A stretch of DNA of 64,000 bases from Lineus longissimus. Lineage: Eukaryota > Nemertea > Pilidiophora > Heteronemertea > Lineidae. How positions within the stretch are numbered: the stretch's first letter is position 1; every line of letters begins with the position of its first letter. Of this stretch, positions 33,601-42,629 are shown piece after piece. The stretch spans positions 7,447,001 to 7,511,000 of the forward strand of contig NC_088326.1 of the NCBI RefSeq assembly GCF_910592395.1. Reading direction: 5' to 3'. Both the position numbers and the translations under genes were made by a program. The notes beneath the pieces are model-generated. The model did not search any database. It saw only the letters and a program-made list of their open reading frames with translations, and had not been told where the DNA came from.

Positions 33601-34663
33601 CAGCAAGATCGTTCTGAAGTGGCGGTCCCGTCTCTAAACAGTCATTAAGGCTAGCTCCTTCACCAACTTCACAGCTACAGTCGTATACTATTCTTATTGG
33701 AGTTGTAGCTGAATCTTTCTTGACTGGCCTATGTGGGAGATAGTGACCACAGGCTACATCATCTATGGGAACTTCTTCAATGAAGTCACGTCTGGTTTGA
33801 TCCTGGATAATGTCATTGTACATCTTGCGTAAGTCGGGTGATAGCTTTCGAATCATATTTCGTGTACGTCGCACGCACACGTCATAATTCGTTGGCAAGG
33901 GTGGATATTCTGCTTTCCACGGAAGTCTTGCAATGTAGCCATTGTCCTCAAACCGTAAATGCGTTTCACAGTATGACTCAAAATCCATTGACTTGCATAA
34001 GTCAGATGGGTCATCTTTGATACCTATCGTTTCTAAATCCCAATATTCCTGAAGTTTGGTTTTCTCATCGAGAATATTAGTAGCTATGTGTAGTATCGTA
34101 GTGTTCGATTCATGAGATTCCTTGTATATCGGGCCAGAGAGTAAGTAACCGAGCTTGGACTGCACTGCAGTGGGTCCAGGGCCTCGTATTACGTGATCCA
34201 TCATGAAATCCCAATAGAAATCGGCCCCGATGAGAACCGATATCTCGAACGAATCCACATTGGAAACTGGATGAGCGAAAGGTAATTCCCGTAGGTGAGG
34301 TAAATCCAAGAGTGAAGCATTAACAAAGTTTTTGATGGGAGCGGAAATTTTCGGAACTACAAGTGCTGAAATATCCATCTTTCCACCGGTGATCGTATGC
34401 ACTGCGAATGACACCTTATCGTAGGATTTAACATGAGAAGGTTTGCCACCGAATGCAGCAAGTTGAATTTTCTGCGATCCCTCCGGCGTGATATCCAACT
34501 TTCGTGCGAAATCCTTCGTTATAAACGATCGTGTTGCGCCTTCGTCGAAAAGTATCGTCGCTGTATAAGTATTTGATCCAGAAGAGATTTCAGCAACAGC
34601 TGTTTTCAGTAAAACTGTTCCCGACTTCGACAAACCGTCAACATTGACGTCACCTGCTGACAC
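30605..34663 (-). CDS. pol: BEL/Pao pol polyprotein, copy 2
   Basis: A 1352-residue frame with no ATG at its start (GTG at 34663), so it is expressed from gag. Protease segment near residue 40, where the triad reads D-E-G (ILFDEGATRSFI). RT with YVDN (NIYVDNVASG). RNase H (FADASPKAYGA, SDSQIVLHWIHSEKK). Integrase His2-Cys2 finger and catalytic Asp (GVDFSG), Asp (SDNASTY) and Glu (GGFWERLIG). Only distantly similar to copy 1, so it is a different lineage. It overlaps gag by 58 nt in the -1 frame. No stop breaks it. Confidence 0.95.
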   Translation of the reverse strand: MSAGDVNVDGLSKSGTVLLKTAVAEISSGSNTYTATILFDEGATRSFITKDFARKLDITPEGSQKIQLAAFGGKPSHVKSYDKVSFAVHTITGGKMDISALVVPKISAPIKNFVNASLLDLPHLRELPFAHPVSNVDSFEISVLIGADFYWDFMMDHVIRGPGPTAVQSKLGYLLSGPIYKESHESNTTILHIATNILDEKTKLQEYWDLETIGIKDDPSDLCKSMDFESYCETHLRFEDNGYIARLPWKAEYPPLPTNYDVCVRRTRNMIRKLSPDLRKMYNDIIQDQTRRDFIEEVPIDDVACGHYLPHRPVKKDSATTPIRIVYDCSCEVGEGASLNDCLETGPPLQNDLAAILVRFRLHHYALATDIEKAFLNVGLDAEDRKFTKFLWLTDSNDPNSAFKVYQFKVVLFGAVCSPFILNATVRSHLDKHESPVAADMKDNIYVDNVASGAESTHDTVKYYQESRKVMKSGGFNLRAWSSNCPELRKLAEADNVYNPDRIANVLGLDWDTEQDILRYSKRKIEPSIDNLVTKREVVQVTSSIYDPPGLLSPVHVMAKIFIQELWTHKLDWDEPLPDELNHTWRRLSQELSTVTQSCAIDRKYFDCQNTSNDLYKLRVFADASPKAYGAVAYLKCGGCTSLVMAKTRVAPIKPISLPRLELMAALIGSRLLNYLHRNLKPLINIEHAFLWSDSQIVLHWIHSEKKLPLFVENRVRQIRACQVITRFKYCPTKDNPADILTRGMNASDLQNAILWWNGPHWLRTSEWPQCELFDGKSHTMDTDNADHDPVVIVTNAVGEPDVDMRITNVIDPERYSSYTKLLRISALVLRFVANAKKNPQLQNVGPLTAGEIQDAETMWIKHVQRQSYGDEIKTLMSKRRTAGPLVKQLRLFLDNDGILRAGGRLHNAPNDYGTKFPILIPSRHRFAELIIWNAHTNVLHSGLQSTITHICQRFWITNIRQRVKSLLRQCVTCKRVMGKPYRSPIPPPLQASRLLKAPPFTVTGVDFSGALFIRNEHSESKAYVCLFTCAVIRAVHLELVTDLSVGTFLRAFRRFAARRSLPSKMISDNASTYLSAAAELKQLFESESVKTYLANRRVEWLFIPKRAPWYGGFWERLIGLTKTALKKVLGRRFLTLDELQTVLTEIEAILNDRPITYLSSDTDDLQPLTPSHFLHGRPLSTVPHELYDTDELRDPTFGSQSELQRRAVLMASVQAQFWNRWSQEYLAPLRERDRNCGKGITQNQIQVGDIVLIHEDCVPRVKWQLARVLRLNRGNDGLVRSVDIKTSRGQTNRPITKLYPLETNNGETLSRPIEHNSRVPLSDNSECAAEHRPVRLAAIEARRRIALMSDP

Positions 34664-35913
34664 CGACTTAGCGTGAACTTTCGACAGGCTTTAACTCCGT
34701 TATCCGTACACGTAGTTGATTGCGTCACTAATGTTTCGGATCCCGTATTGGTTGACCTACAGAGGGACGTGTGATGTTTCCGACTACAGTGGCGACATGT
34801 TCGTTTCGACTTACAGTCCTTTATTTTGTGATTGCCAAGGCAGTTAAAGCAAAGACGATCTCGCTTTACGATTTGTTGACGTTTGTCATGATCTATTACT
34901 GTCTTGCAATTCACCGAATTATGTGAAGCGTCCTTACAGAATGCGCATGTCTTATGAAACGGTTTAGTATCCGTATGGAAAGCTGCAGTTGAAGACGAGA
35001 TAGCACTGGGAGTTGTGTAACTGGTCACATTTCCTTCTTCAATAGCTTCGATTTCTTTCAAAAGATTCTTTCGTAAGTCTTTCAACTTCCAATCACTACT
35101 ACCGTGGGTTCTTGCCAATTGTTGTCGAATAGATCCTGGAAGCTTCTCAAGGACGATAGGTACTAACAGGTCACCGTAGGTATTCTCTGACTTTCCCAGG
35201 GTATCTAATCCACGAATAAGAATTTCAAGAGTGTCATAGAAGTGACGTAATCCAGTGAATTCACCACTTGGCTTAGGGAGGTCCCATAAAGCTTTCATGT
35301 ATGCACCAGAAAGTTTATGCGGTTGTCCGTAACGGTTTCGTAATAGTTCCAGGGCGTGTGCATAGTTTGCATTAGTTAATGCTAGTCCTTGAATAACACG
35401 AGATGCTTCTCCTGTAAGCTGAGCCTTTAGGTACTGGAATTTATGGAAACCGTCTAAGTCTGGGTCACTATGCATCGATGCTGCGAAACTGTCATAAAAG
35501 CTCTGCCACTTGAGTAAATCCCCATCGAATGACGCTAGGCTTAGTTTAGGAAGTCGGACGGTCTTCGCCTTCGGTGGTACAACTGCGGGAGTGGGCGTTG
35601 GCTTTTTTTTGTGTGTTTGTCTCTCAATATGTCTTTTGAGTTTCAGGAGGTATTCCTCAACTTCAGCGTTATGGTCGTCAGCCTCTACGATTACCTCTGC
35701 TACGTCGTCGTCCTTAGTAATTTCAAGCAGCTCAGCATCTAACTTCCTAACTTGCTCGAATGCCTTAGTTATATGTTGTTCGACTGCTGTGAGTTGATCT
35801 AGATGGTCTTCTGTTAATTCTATACTGGTGATCGTTTCGGCTTTCGTGATGGACTTCGAGATTTGTCCGCGGTACGCGCCTCTTGACTTGCGAATTCTAG
35901 TGTGCGTTGCCAT
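34606..35913 (-). CDS. gag: BEL/Pao gag-like protein, copy 2
   Basis: The open frame extends back through the primer-binding site into the LTR, so the start is put at the Met of MATHTRIRKSRG (35913, 435 residues). It shows a charged N-terminus, the PKLSLASFDGDLLKWQSFYD gag word, and three Cys/His clusters at the C-terminus, the best being CAFCKDASHNSVNC (CX2CX4HX4C) and CFNCLGNHKIKDC. The last 58 nt overlap pol in the -1 frame, which suggests ribosomal frameshifting. I did not see a textbook slippery heptamer. Confidence 0.9.
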   Translation of the reverse strand: MATHTRIRKSRGAYRGQISKSITKAETITSIELTEDHLDQLTAVEQHITKAFEQVRKLDAELLEITKDDDVAEVIVEADDHNAEVEEYLLKLKRHIERQTHKKKPTPTPAVVPPKAKTVRLPKLSLASFDGDLLKWQSFYDSFAASMHSDPDLDGFHKFQYLKAQLTGEASRVIQGLALTNANYAHALELLRNRYGQPHKLSGAYMKALWDLPKPSGEFTGLRHFYDTLEILIRGLDTLGKSENTYGDLLVPIVLEKLPGSIRQQLARTHGSSDWKLKDLRKNLLKEIEAIEEGNVTSYTTPSAISSSTAAFHTDTKPFHKTCAFCKDASHNSVNCKTVIDHDKRQQIVKRDRLCFNCLGNHKIKDCKSKRTCRHCSRKHHTSLCRSTNTGSETLVTQSTTCTDNGVKACRKFTLSRCQQVTSMLTVCRSREQFY

Positions 35914-35936
35914 CTTCGAGAGAGAGTCCTGGACCT

Positions 35937-35949
35937 GGTCACGGCACCA
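35937..35949 (-). other. primer-binding site, BEL/Pao copy 2
   Basis: TGGTGCCGTGACC on the minus strand, three bases from the LTR, the same word and spacing as in copy 1. Confidence 0.85.
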
Positions 35950-35952
35950 AAA

Positions 35953-36143
35953 TGTCGGGGATGCCCAGGTTCTAAGGGAATAACGACCACCCAGTTCTAT
36001 GTAAAACTTCAACTGATTTATTACTAGACTCGAGTCAGAATGAACATGTGATATAGTTACATAATTCAGAAATACATGTTTCTAAAAGACATTCAATAAC
36101 TCCAATAGACCAGCTATTGGCGGCGACTATAATCTGTTCCCAA
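35953..36143 (-). repeat. 5' LTR of BEL/Pao copy 2
   Basis: 191 bp, identical to 30071-30261 but without the terminal CA. The duplicated flank begins at once. Confidence 0.93.
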
Positions 36144-36278
36144 GTTTGGCAAACAGCCCGAAAGTAGTCGTTGTTTTTTCTTGACCTTTTGATAGGACTT
36201 AGGTCTACAATGAAGCCTGTAGTTGATTCTTGTTCATCAGTTTTTAGCTCAGCTGACAAGCTGAGCTATTCATATGAG
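36143..36278. repeat. right copy of the 135-bp direct duplication
   Basis: Identical to 29935-30070. Unlike the left copy it continues without a break into the body of the Helentron-like element (TAAATGG). Confidence 0.95.
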
Positions 36279-36299
36279 TAAATGGTAGAATGAATGTCC

Positions 36300-36330
<31 letters not shown>

Positions 36331-37685
36331 CGTTAAACAGGCACGTTTCAAAACTATGGCGGATAGGCGATAGATTTTTCCTCTGAGGCGTTGAGACCCT
36401 TCAGGACTCCTGAATAGACCAAATGTGGGTCCGGCAGGATGAGCGGTTTGGCCACTAGGTGGCATCGAGCGAAATGTTCCAAAAACTTTTCCAGCAGCTG
36501 ATTTCTCCTAATTCTTTAAGTTGGGGATCATGAATCAAATCTAATCTTATAGAGCAAAGCTTTCTCTTTCATTGTCAATAGGCGTGGTTCATGAATTTCT
36601 CACCAGGTGGTGTTACTGGCACAATTTAGTGAGTACCCCCCAAGAAGAGCATTTTAAATTTCGCGCGAGTTATCCCACGTGCAGCGAACGTCACGTCTCG
36701 GAGTCTGCGCAGTTCAGACGTAAGGAGACCATGCTATGGAATAGATCGCGTTCTGTCAATTCGGAGGTAAGTTCTCATTAAATGCACAATTTCATAGGCG
36801 ATAATATTTGGCTGCTTGTGTTATTGCATGTTGATGACATTAGGGAAGGCTTGGATTGTTTAATTGGATGTGATTTATTTGAAATAGTTCGTCGACGATC
36901 GTTGAAAAACGATCTGCGAAATGCAGCTTGGTCTGAGAAACGATGTCAAAGTCCGGCTTTAAATCATGGATTACTCAACAAATAACTCTTGTCACATAGC
37001 AGAACTAATGTGAATAAACAAGACAATAATAAACATCGTTCTGATATCATCGGGTAAGGTTGCCAATGTACATAAACAGCGTAATTGAGGATCGACTCCG
37101 GCGATTTGAAATGTCAACAAACAATAAATGCGATAGCTGATACACACTGACACATGCACACTGTACATAGCACAATGCTTCAAACGGGGCCGATTCATCA
37201 CTCTTATCACAATGTATTCTCAATGAACTTTCTTGATCATTCGGCCCTAGCGCCTTATCAGTTGTTGTTGGCCTTGTATTTGATATAAAACTTGGCTAGC
37301 TTAGCTATCTATCAAAATTAAAATGTTATCTCCTCATCATGTTTTGCAGGAATGATCTGCACTACACTACTGGCAATACTGCAGCTGCATTTGAACATAT
37401 TTGATGACCACATCACAGATGACCAAGACTAGAGAGAGGATCGAGCTATGACTTTGCACATCCCATCGACTTCGGTGTTCATCAGTGCAATCATCAGAAG
37501 AGCCAGTCTATTTTAGTATTCAAGTATTTCATTCTGTAATACTTACCTCAAAATTGACTAAATAAAGAAAACCACATGTGGCAGTTGGGTAAAAAAATCA
37601 AGTCTATCTGTTTAAAGTTTTTACTTGCTATCAACATTTCAATGGTGGCATTCTGCTAAGGTTTGTAAGAGTTTCACTTGACTTA

Positions 37686-38404
37686 AGCAGGGTGTACACT
37701 AGTAAAATATTAGCAACATTTTACCAACATTTTTACAACAATTTTGCAACAAGCCCTTCAAGGCCCTGTGTACACTAGCAACAAAATTGCAACAAATTAG
37801 CAACATTTTTACAACATGTTGGTAAATTGTTGCAAACTTTTTAGTGGGAACAAAGGGAAATAGGTATTTTGGAGGGAAAATGGATGATTCCAAGGAGAGA
37901 AGATGTGTTTTGAGTGCTTCTGCAGCAATTTTAGCTGTCATTGTTGAGAGACGGAAGAGGCGGCGAAATAACCAAAGAGAATATGGACCAGGCCCTGGAT
38001 CAAAATGAGGGTGGATCATGGGGCATACCACTGCCTGTTAAAGGAGTTGCGGCTGACTGACAAGCCGTCATACAAAAACTTCCTGCGAATGGATGAAACT
38101 TCTAGAAAAGGTTTCATCACCCTACGAAGCAAGACACTCACTTGAGAGTTGCTATACCTGCTTCTTGTTCAAGTCACATGACCTCAGGTAGATCATATGA
38201 CGCAAATCCTATTTCTGATTGGCTGAAGAGTTTGCAACATTTTTACAACATGGAACAAAGAATTGCATTGCATTTAATTTGCAACAATTTTACAACATGT
38301 TGTAAATGTAAGACGCGTTTTGCTCTGTACACACTACGCAACATTTGTTGCAACTGGAAATGTTGTAAAAATGTTGCTAATATTTTACTAGTGTACACAG
38401 GCCT
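37686..38404 (+). mobile_element. PIF/Harbinger-derived element with TTA duplication
   Basis: The ends share a perfect inverted GTGTACACTAGTAAAATATT-type repeat of about 31 bp, flanked by TTA at 37683-37685 and 38405-38407. GCAACATTTTTACAAC-like words recur many times inside both ends. The middle keeps a remnant of the transposase. It is nested in the Helentron-like element. Confidence 0.8.
37879..38166 (+). pseudogene. PIF/Harbinger transposase N-terminal remnant
   Basis: Plus-strand pieces in shifting frames: a basic run VERRKRRRNNQ, then AYHCLLKELRLTDKPSYKNF, then DTHLRVAIPAS. These follow the order of a Harbinger nuclease N-terminus (ELRL, FRM, LRxAIPAS). At least one stop and two frameshifts break it, and the catalytic part is absent. 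Confidence 0.75.
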
Positions 38405-39013
38405 TTAGGCAATAATAGAGTTGGGTAGAGCATTTTGTTAATGTTACCCTTTTAGTTAGGGAAACTGGTGCCTTCTGCATTAGGTGGACCCTACTTGCTC
38501 ATCTGTCAGACCAGCCTCACACGTCGGCAGTAGAGTTTAAGGTCCAGTCTGCGAGATTTACCCATTTCTACCCAGCCAAAAGCGGGTGATTGGGCTATAG
38601 TCTCTCCATGTGATTCAATTCGCATGGATTCTTGTGTCCTGTGCTGAAAGGCTCCCTCCACAAGGGCAGACTACATCCGGTGGCACTAAAATATGGAAGA
38701 AAGACAGAAGACGACCAATTTGCGAAAAGGATCATCATCATCATCATCATGGTAACAGCTGAGGATGAATCATGTTGCTGTGTGTAGAATTGATGGTCCA
38801 ATATAGGTTAGGTTATCTGTTTGCGCACACATTGCAAGGGTGGAGCTTGCTTGAAGTAGATTGCGCCAGTCAACCGTAATTCACTGTTACACATCCAGAA
38901 GCTAATATCCTTAGGCTTTGAGTCCTTAGTTTAGTAGAGTTTGACGAGTAATGTAATATATACGAACAACGCAGCAACAACTCAGCTGAGCGCTAGGCCC
39001 TTGGGCCTCTTGT

Positions 39014-39064
39014 TCGTTTTTGTGGTTGATTTTTCGTAGTTGAAGATGGAGTTGCCATTGTGAC
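39014..39064 (-). pseudogene. 5' part of the first coding exon of the OB-fold gene
   Basis: On the minus strand an acceptor-like TTGCAG precedes 39064. The Met codon is at 39056-39058 and the residues are MATPSSTTKNQPQKR. It continues in frame with 30033 downwards once the insertion is removed. The acceptor implies a further 5' untranslated exon to the right; I could not place it in 39065-39715. Confidence 0.75.
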
Positions 39065-39715
39065 CTGCAATTTGAAATAGATTGATAAGTAGATGTAAAT
39101 GTTGTCTGTGTGAGGTTTAAGCTAACAATGATGGGTAGGACAAATATCTGAACTGATTTTGCACAAAGACAAGGCACAATACCTGAAAGGAAAGACATTT
39201 AAGAAACTGTTATTGATTGGAATTTGGGATATAATTACTTGTAATAAGTTGATGCTTGATCTATATGATATGCACAGTTGTAGTTGCTGAGTAAGTCGAT
39301 AAGCGTAGAGTTTTGTTGATTCTTTCAGGAAACGATTTTGTATCCAGTTATCGTATTTCATCTTGTTACGTGGAAGGATGATCATTGTGTGGATGACCAA
39401 TATTATCCATATATCCATTAGCAGATAAGGGCAGCGATGTTCACAATGTTCATAAACAAATGCTTTGTAACAATGGCAATGTAAACATGAGTAGCCAAAT
39501 GAAATGTAGGAGTCAATTGAACTTACAGAAAATACAGAAACAAAATACATGTGATGATTATTGGGTATTGAGAAAGAAACTATGTTATTTCACAGGAAGT
39601 TCGCCTCCCTTCTATGTTGCAGCTCCAGTAGTTTTTCATGTTGAGCTGCCGGCGGGGGTGTTTTTGTACTGGACTGTTAGGAGTGTACGTTGGGCTGAAG
39701 TTACATAGACCTCAC

Positions 39716-40280
39716 GTTTCATCGACTCACGACTCATTTGTCACTCGTCATTCGTGAGCTGATGAATGGACATTGGAAAACCTATTGACCTGTTCTCATT
39801 GAAGTGAATTTTGTAAGTTTTGCCCGCATTCGTCGCCTCACGTCATTTCATGTCATTTCACGCGTGAGGCGATGAATGGACATGTTCATTCTTTGTGAAA
39901 TGAGCTGGCAAAGAAAGTGGACGTCCATGTGCATTTGTAGTGATATCGCCTTCGAAACTGTGAGTATAGCTACTTTTCGGCATTTTCATTAGTTTACACG
40001 TTAATACAATAGCTAATTTCGATTGGAAATGAGAAACAAAAAATGCAAAAATGCAGCACTTTTATGCCACATTGTTCTCGTCCGTCGCCTCCGCTTTCGT
40101 TTTCTATTCTCCATCAGGAGCAGCATGGCTGCCATCTCTTCTTCTTCTGAGTCCATGTGCGTCGCCGAGAAAATCCAAGTGACAAATGAACGAGCGAAAA
40201 ATGATCTGTATGTAAACCGCCGCGGTCACTCGTGACAAATGAGGAGTGACACGTGAAAATGAGCCGTGAGTCGATGAAAA
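39716..40280 (-). mobile_element. TIR element with transposase N-terminal remnant
   Basis: Inverted ends 39716-39747 and 40244-40280 share TTTCATCGACTCACG and CATTT-GTCACTC, with small gaps. Inside, the minus strand near 40160-40075 reads MDSEEEEMAAMLLLMENRKR plus further basic residues, resembling the start of a Harbinger-type transposase. Nothing of the catalytic domain remains. The target duplication is not clear. 40281-40676 holds nothing recognised. Confidence 0.55.
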
Positions 40281-40676
40281 ATGTGGAGTGAGTAGCTCAT
40301 TCCTATGAAACATCAGCCTTGGGTGTCATTGCATTTTACATTACACATCAGCGCATGGAAGGTGTGGTGGCCCCTCTTTAATCTGCTTTCATGAAATTGA
40401 CATGTTCAATATATGTTGAAGTGGTACTGTTTGGCAAAACATGAGTATTAAGTTGTTGTGGTCTGCATTATAGTTTGCACTAGGTCACATTAGGTTGAAA
40501 ATTGCACAGTTGACCACCTGATACTAGGGCATTCAGCATAATGTTGCAGATAAAATGTTGAATAGCGTCAGCCGGGACCGCGATTCATAAAATCCGTCGC
40601 TTCAATATTTCTAACAGTAACTCGACTCAATTCGAAGGTTGTTTTTAACAAATTCGCTTGGGTCCGTCGTTATATA

Positions 40677-41019
40677 TGCACATACCCAAAGTGTCTCCAG
40701 GCTTGTGTATGATCTTCACATTTAAGTGTTGGGGTGTGAAAGTGTAATGGCGCGAAGATACATACACGGCTCTAAAGCAATCCGGATACTAGGGCGGGGA
40801 GGGAGGGGAAAGCCAATCCACTGCAGTGGCTCCAGAGCCTGCCATCGTACACAGGGTTTACATTAACCTGTACACGCCAAACTGTCTTCCTTCTGGGTGT
40901 CCATGCGAGACGAAATACAGTTCGCTCAATCACCGCCAGGATACACTTTGGATCTGCACATACCCAAAGTGTCTCCAGGCTTGTGTATGATCTTCACATT
41001 TAAGTGTTGGGGTGTGAAA
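40677..41019 (-). repeat. Ngaro terminal repeats B2, A2 and B1
   Basis: B2 40677-40741, A2 40902-40954, B1 40955-41019 (plus-strand coordinates). B1 abuts A2 directly, and 160 bp separate A2 from B2. A2 equals A1 at 46650-46702. Confidence 0.92.
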
Positions 41020-41372
41020 ATGTACAGGCGCGCACGCCCGGGCTCTCAACCATCCCGGAGAAACATGCCCTACTTCATAACTCCTTTCCCAATACTTAAA
41101 CAAAATTAACTAATTAATCCGCCATAATTAATTATTAATTAGGGACTAATTAGTCCGGAATTCGAAAATAAGGTAACGAGAAATTGTAACTTAAATTCTA
41201 ACATTGCTTTATTATAAGAACTCAACACTGTATTTTAAATTCCACAGAAGATTACACGGTATGGTTTTAGTATGATGATGCATGTAGCGAAAAGGCGAGG
41301 CCACACTCTAACCAACACAATCATGCAATAATTACAATACGAAAATGCATAAAAATATACATCGAAATCTGC

Positions 41373-42557
41373 TCAAGGGAACGCTGCTGGGAAATTATCA
41401 ACATCGCCAAACTTACTGTAAAGTGTTTTAACCGCTTCTGGCCGACGAGAACTGTCAGCCAGGGCTTCGGACACATTAGCCGCTTTTACCAAAATATCTG
41501 ACCGACTGTAGTACTCTGCTGATGCCTCTGTGAACCAACCAACATGAGACATTACTTCCGCCGGGCTTGAAGCTGCCCCCGACAGAAGCAAAGTAATGGA
41601 GCAGCCGGCTCTTAAGCCGTGAGGGGTCTCACCCTGGTTGATCCCCAATGTATTTAGATAAATCTTTAATCGATCGTAAATTGCACTGTACGAAATAGGC
41701 GCATCCAACACTACACCGGCTTCTGAGACTGGACGGAATGAATATCCGACCGTAAGATCCACCCCCCAGGTTTGTGCCTTGGAGATATACTGCTGAACTC
41801 CCTTTACCGGGCAAATAAGATGATTTGGACATTCTTTAACAATGAAGGTATTCACTTTGTTTACCGAAAACGATTTCCCATGGGAATGAGAGATTACAAG
41901 ACCTGATCCATCGGGTAAGCGTTTAACTTCCTGTGTTTTTAAAATTCCCAAATCACTCGCCCTATCCCCGGCAAAGAACTGCATCTTGAGAAAAGCTTGG
42001 TCTCTGGACAAAACGAATTGCTCCCTAAGGGATAGATCTGGTCTTTTAATCTGGTTATCGATATATTTTGAAATAGCTTGAAGCTTATCCATGAACAAGG
42101 GTTTTGCCTGCTTGGCAACTACGTGCGAGAAACCTTGCTCTCGTTTGACACACTTCAAATACGATTTCACAGGAGGTGAATCAGCCGGATTCCCAACCCC
42201 GGAGAAAATATCCCACGTGCTGCCCCTGTCGGTTTCTTCAGAAATAATGGATTTCAGGGACCGGACTAATCCTTCTAACGTACCGAAGGCAAGACGGGTA
42301 GGACACCCACAGTGGAATTTACCATGATGCCCGAGGAATATACAGGAAGCATTATGGATCTGTGTCCTACCGGCTTTGTCTTTCCATACTAAAAATCGTG
42401 TTAGATCTTTTGGAGAAACCCGTTCCAGGGTTGGCCTCTTAGGCAGTTGTGCCAAAAATTGCAACAGCTCGTTTTTTAGGGATTGCCTTTTCTTCATAAG
42501 GGGGGTTGCGGAAGCCGCCTTATCCAACTCCTGGAGCCGCTTGTCAATTGCCCCCAT
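41373..42557 (-). CDS. tyrosine recombinase of the Ngaro element
   Basis: 394 residues. The catalytic tetrad of the tyrosine recombinase family is visible: Arg in GDRASDLG, His and Arg in HGLRAG, His in HVGW, and Tyr in EYYSR. It integrates the element's circular intermediate without target duplication. It begins about 70 bp after the RT stop, with a TTTCAG acceptor-like word in the gap, so splicing is possible. Length and all key residues look intact. Confidence 0.92.
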   Translation of the reverse strand: MGAIDKRLQELDKAASATPLMKKRQSLKNELLQFLAQLPKRPTLERVSPKDLTRFLVWKDKAGRTQIHNASCIFLGHHGKFHCGCPTRLAFGTLEGLVRSLKSIISEETDRGSTWDIFSGVGNPADSPPVKSYLKCVKREQGFSHVVAKQAKPLFMDKLQAISKYIDNQIKRPDLSLREQFVLSRDQAFLKMQFFAGDRASDLGILKTQEVKRLPDGSGLVISHSHGKSFSVNKVNTFIVKECPNHLICPVKGVQQYISKAQTWGVDLTVGYSFRPVSEAGVVLDAPISYSAIYDRLKIYLNTLGINQGETPHGLRAGCSITLLLSGAASSPAEVMSHVGWFTEASAEYYSRSDILVKAANVSEALADSSRRPEAVKTLYSKFGDVDNFPAAFP

Positions 42558-42629
42558 GTCAACGCTGATTTTCTGAAATAATCAAGATTAAAGCGTCATC
42601 CACAGAGTATATTCGAAGGATATCGCACA

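Larger units (their letters stand above)
30071..36143 (-). mobile_element. BEL/Pao LTR retrotransposon, copy 2
   Basis: Two LTRs, 30071-30263 (193 bp, TGTCGGGG to CCCAACA) and 35953-36143 (191 bp, lacking the final CA), are otherwise identical, so the insertion is very young. The primer-binding site at 35937-35949 equals that of copy 1. gag and pol are open. Instead of a 5-bp target duplication it is flanked by a 135-bp duplication. 30264-30604 is untranslated. Confidence 0.96.
36242..39013 (+). mobile_element. Helentron-like non-autonomous element, family 2, in an exon
   Basis: The 5' end is TTTTAGCTCAGCTGAC with an inverted partner close by, followed by a CTGT microsatellite (36298-36330) and a GGCACGTTTC word. 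The 3' side (from about 38981) has CTCAGCTGAGCGC, the hairpin AGGCCC-TT-GGGCCT, and ends CTTGT. Outside lie host T (36241) and T (39014), and joining them restores an open exon. The first 37 bp also occur at 30034-30070 because of the BEL-associated duplication. The body at 36340-37685 and 38405-38980 has no recognisable gene. Confidence 0.8.

Noticed and set aside
39122-39550. 142-residue minus-strand frame upstream of the OB-fold exon
   Set aside because: No recognisable motif, no initiating context and no phase match to the gene; probably 5' flank or intron.
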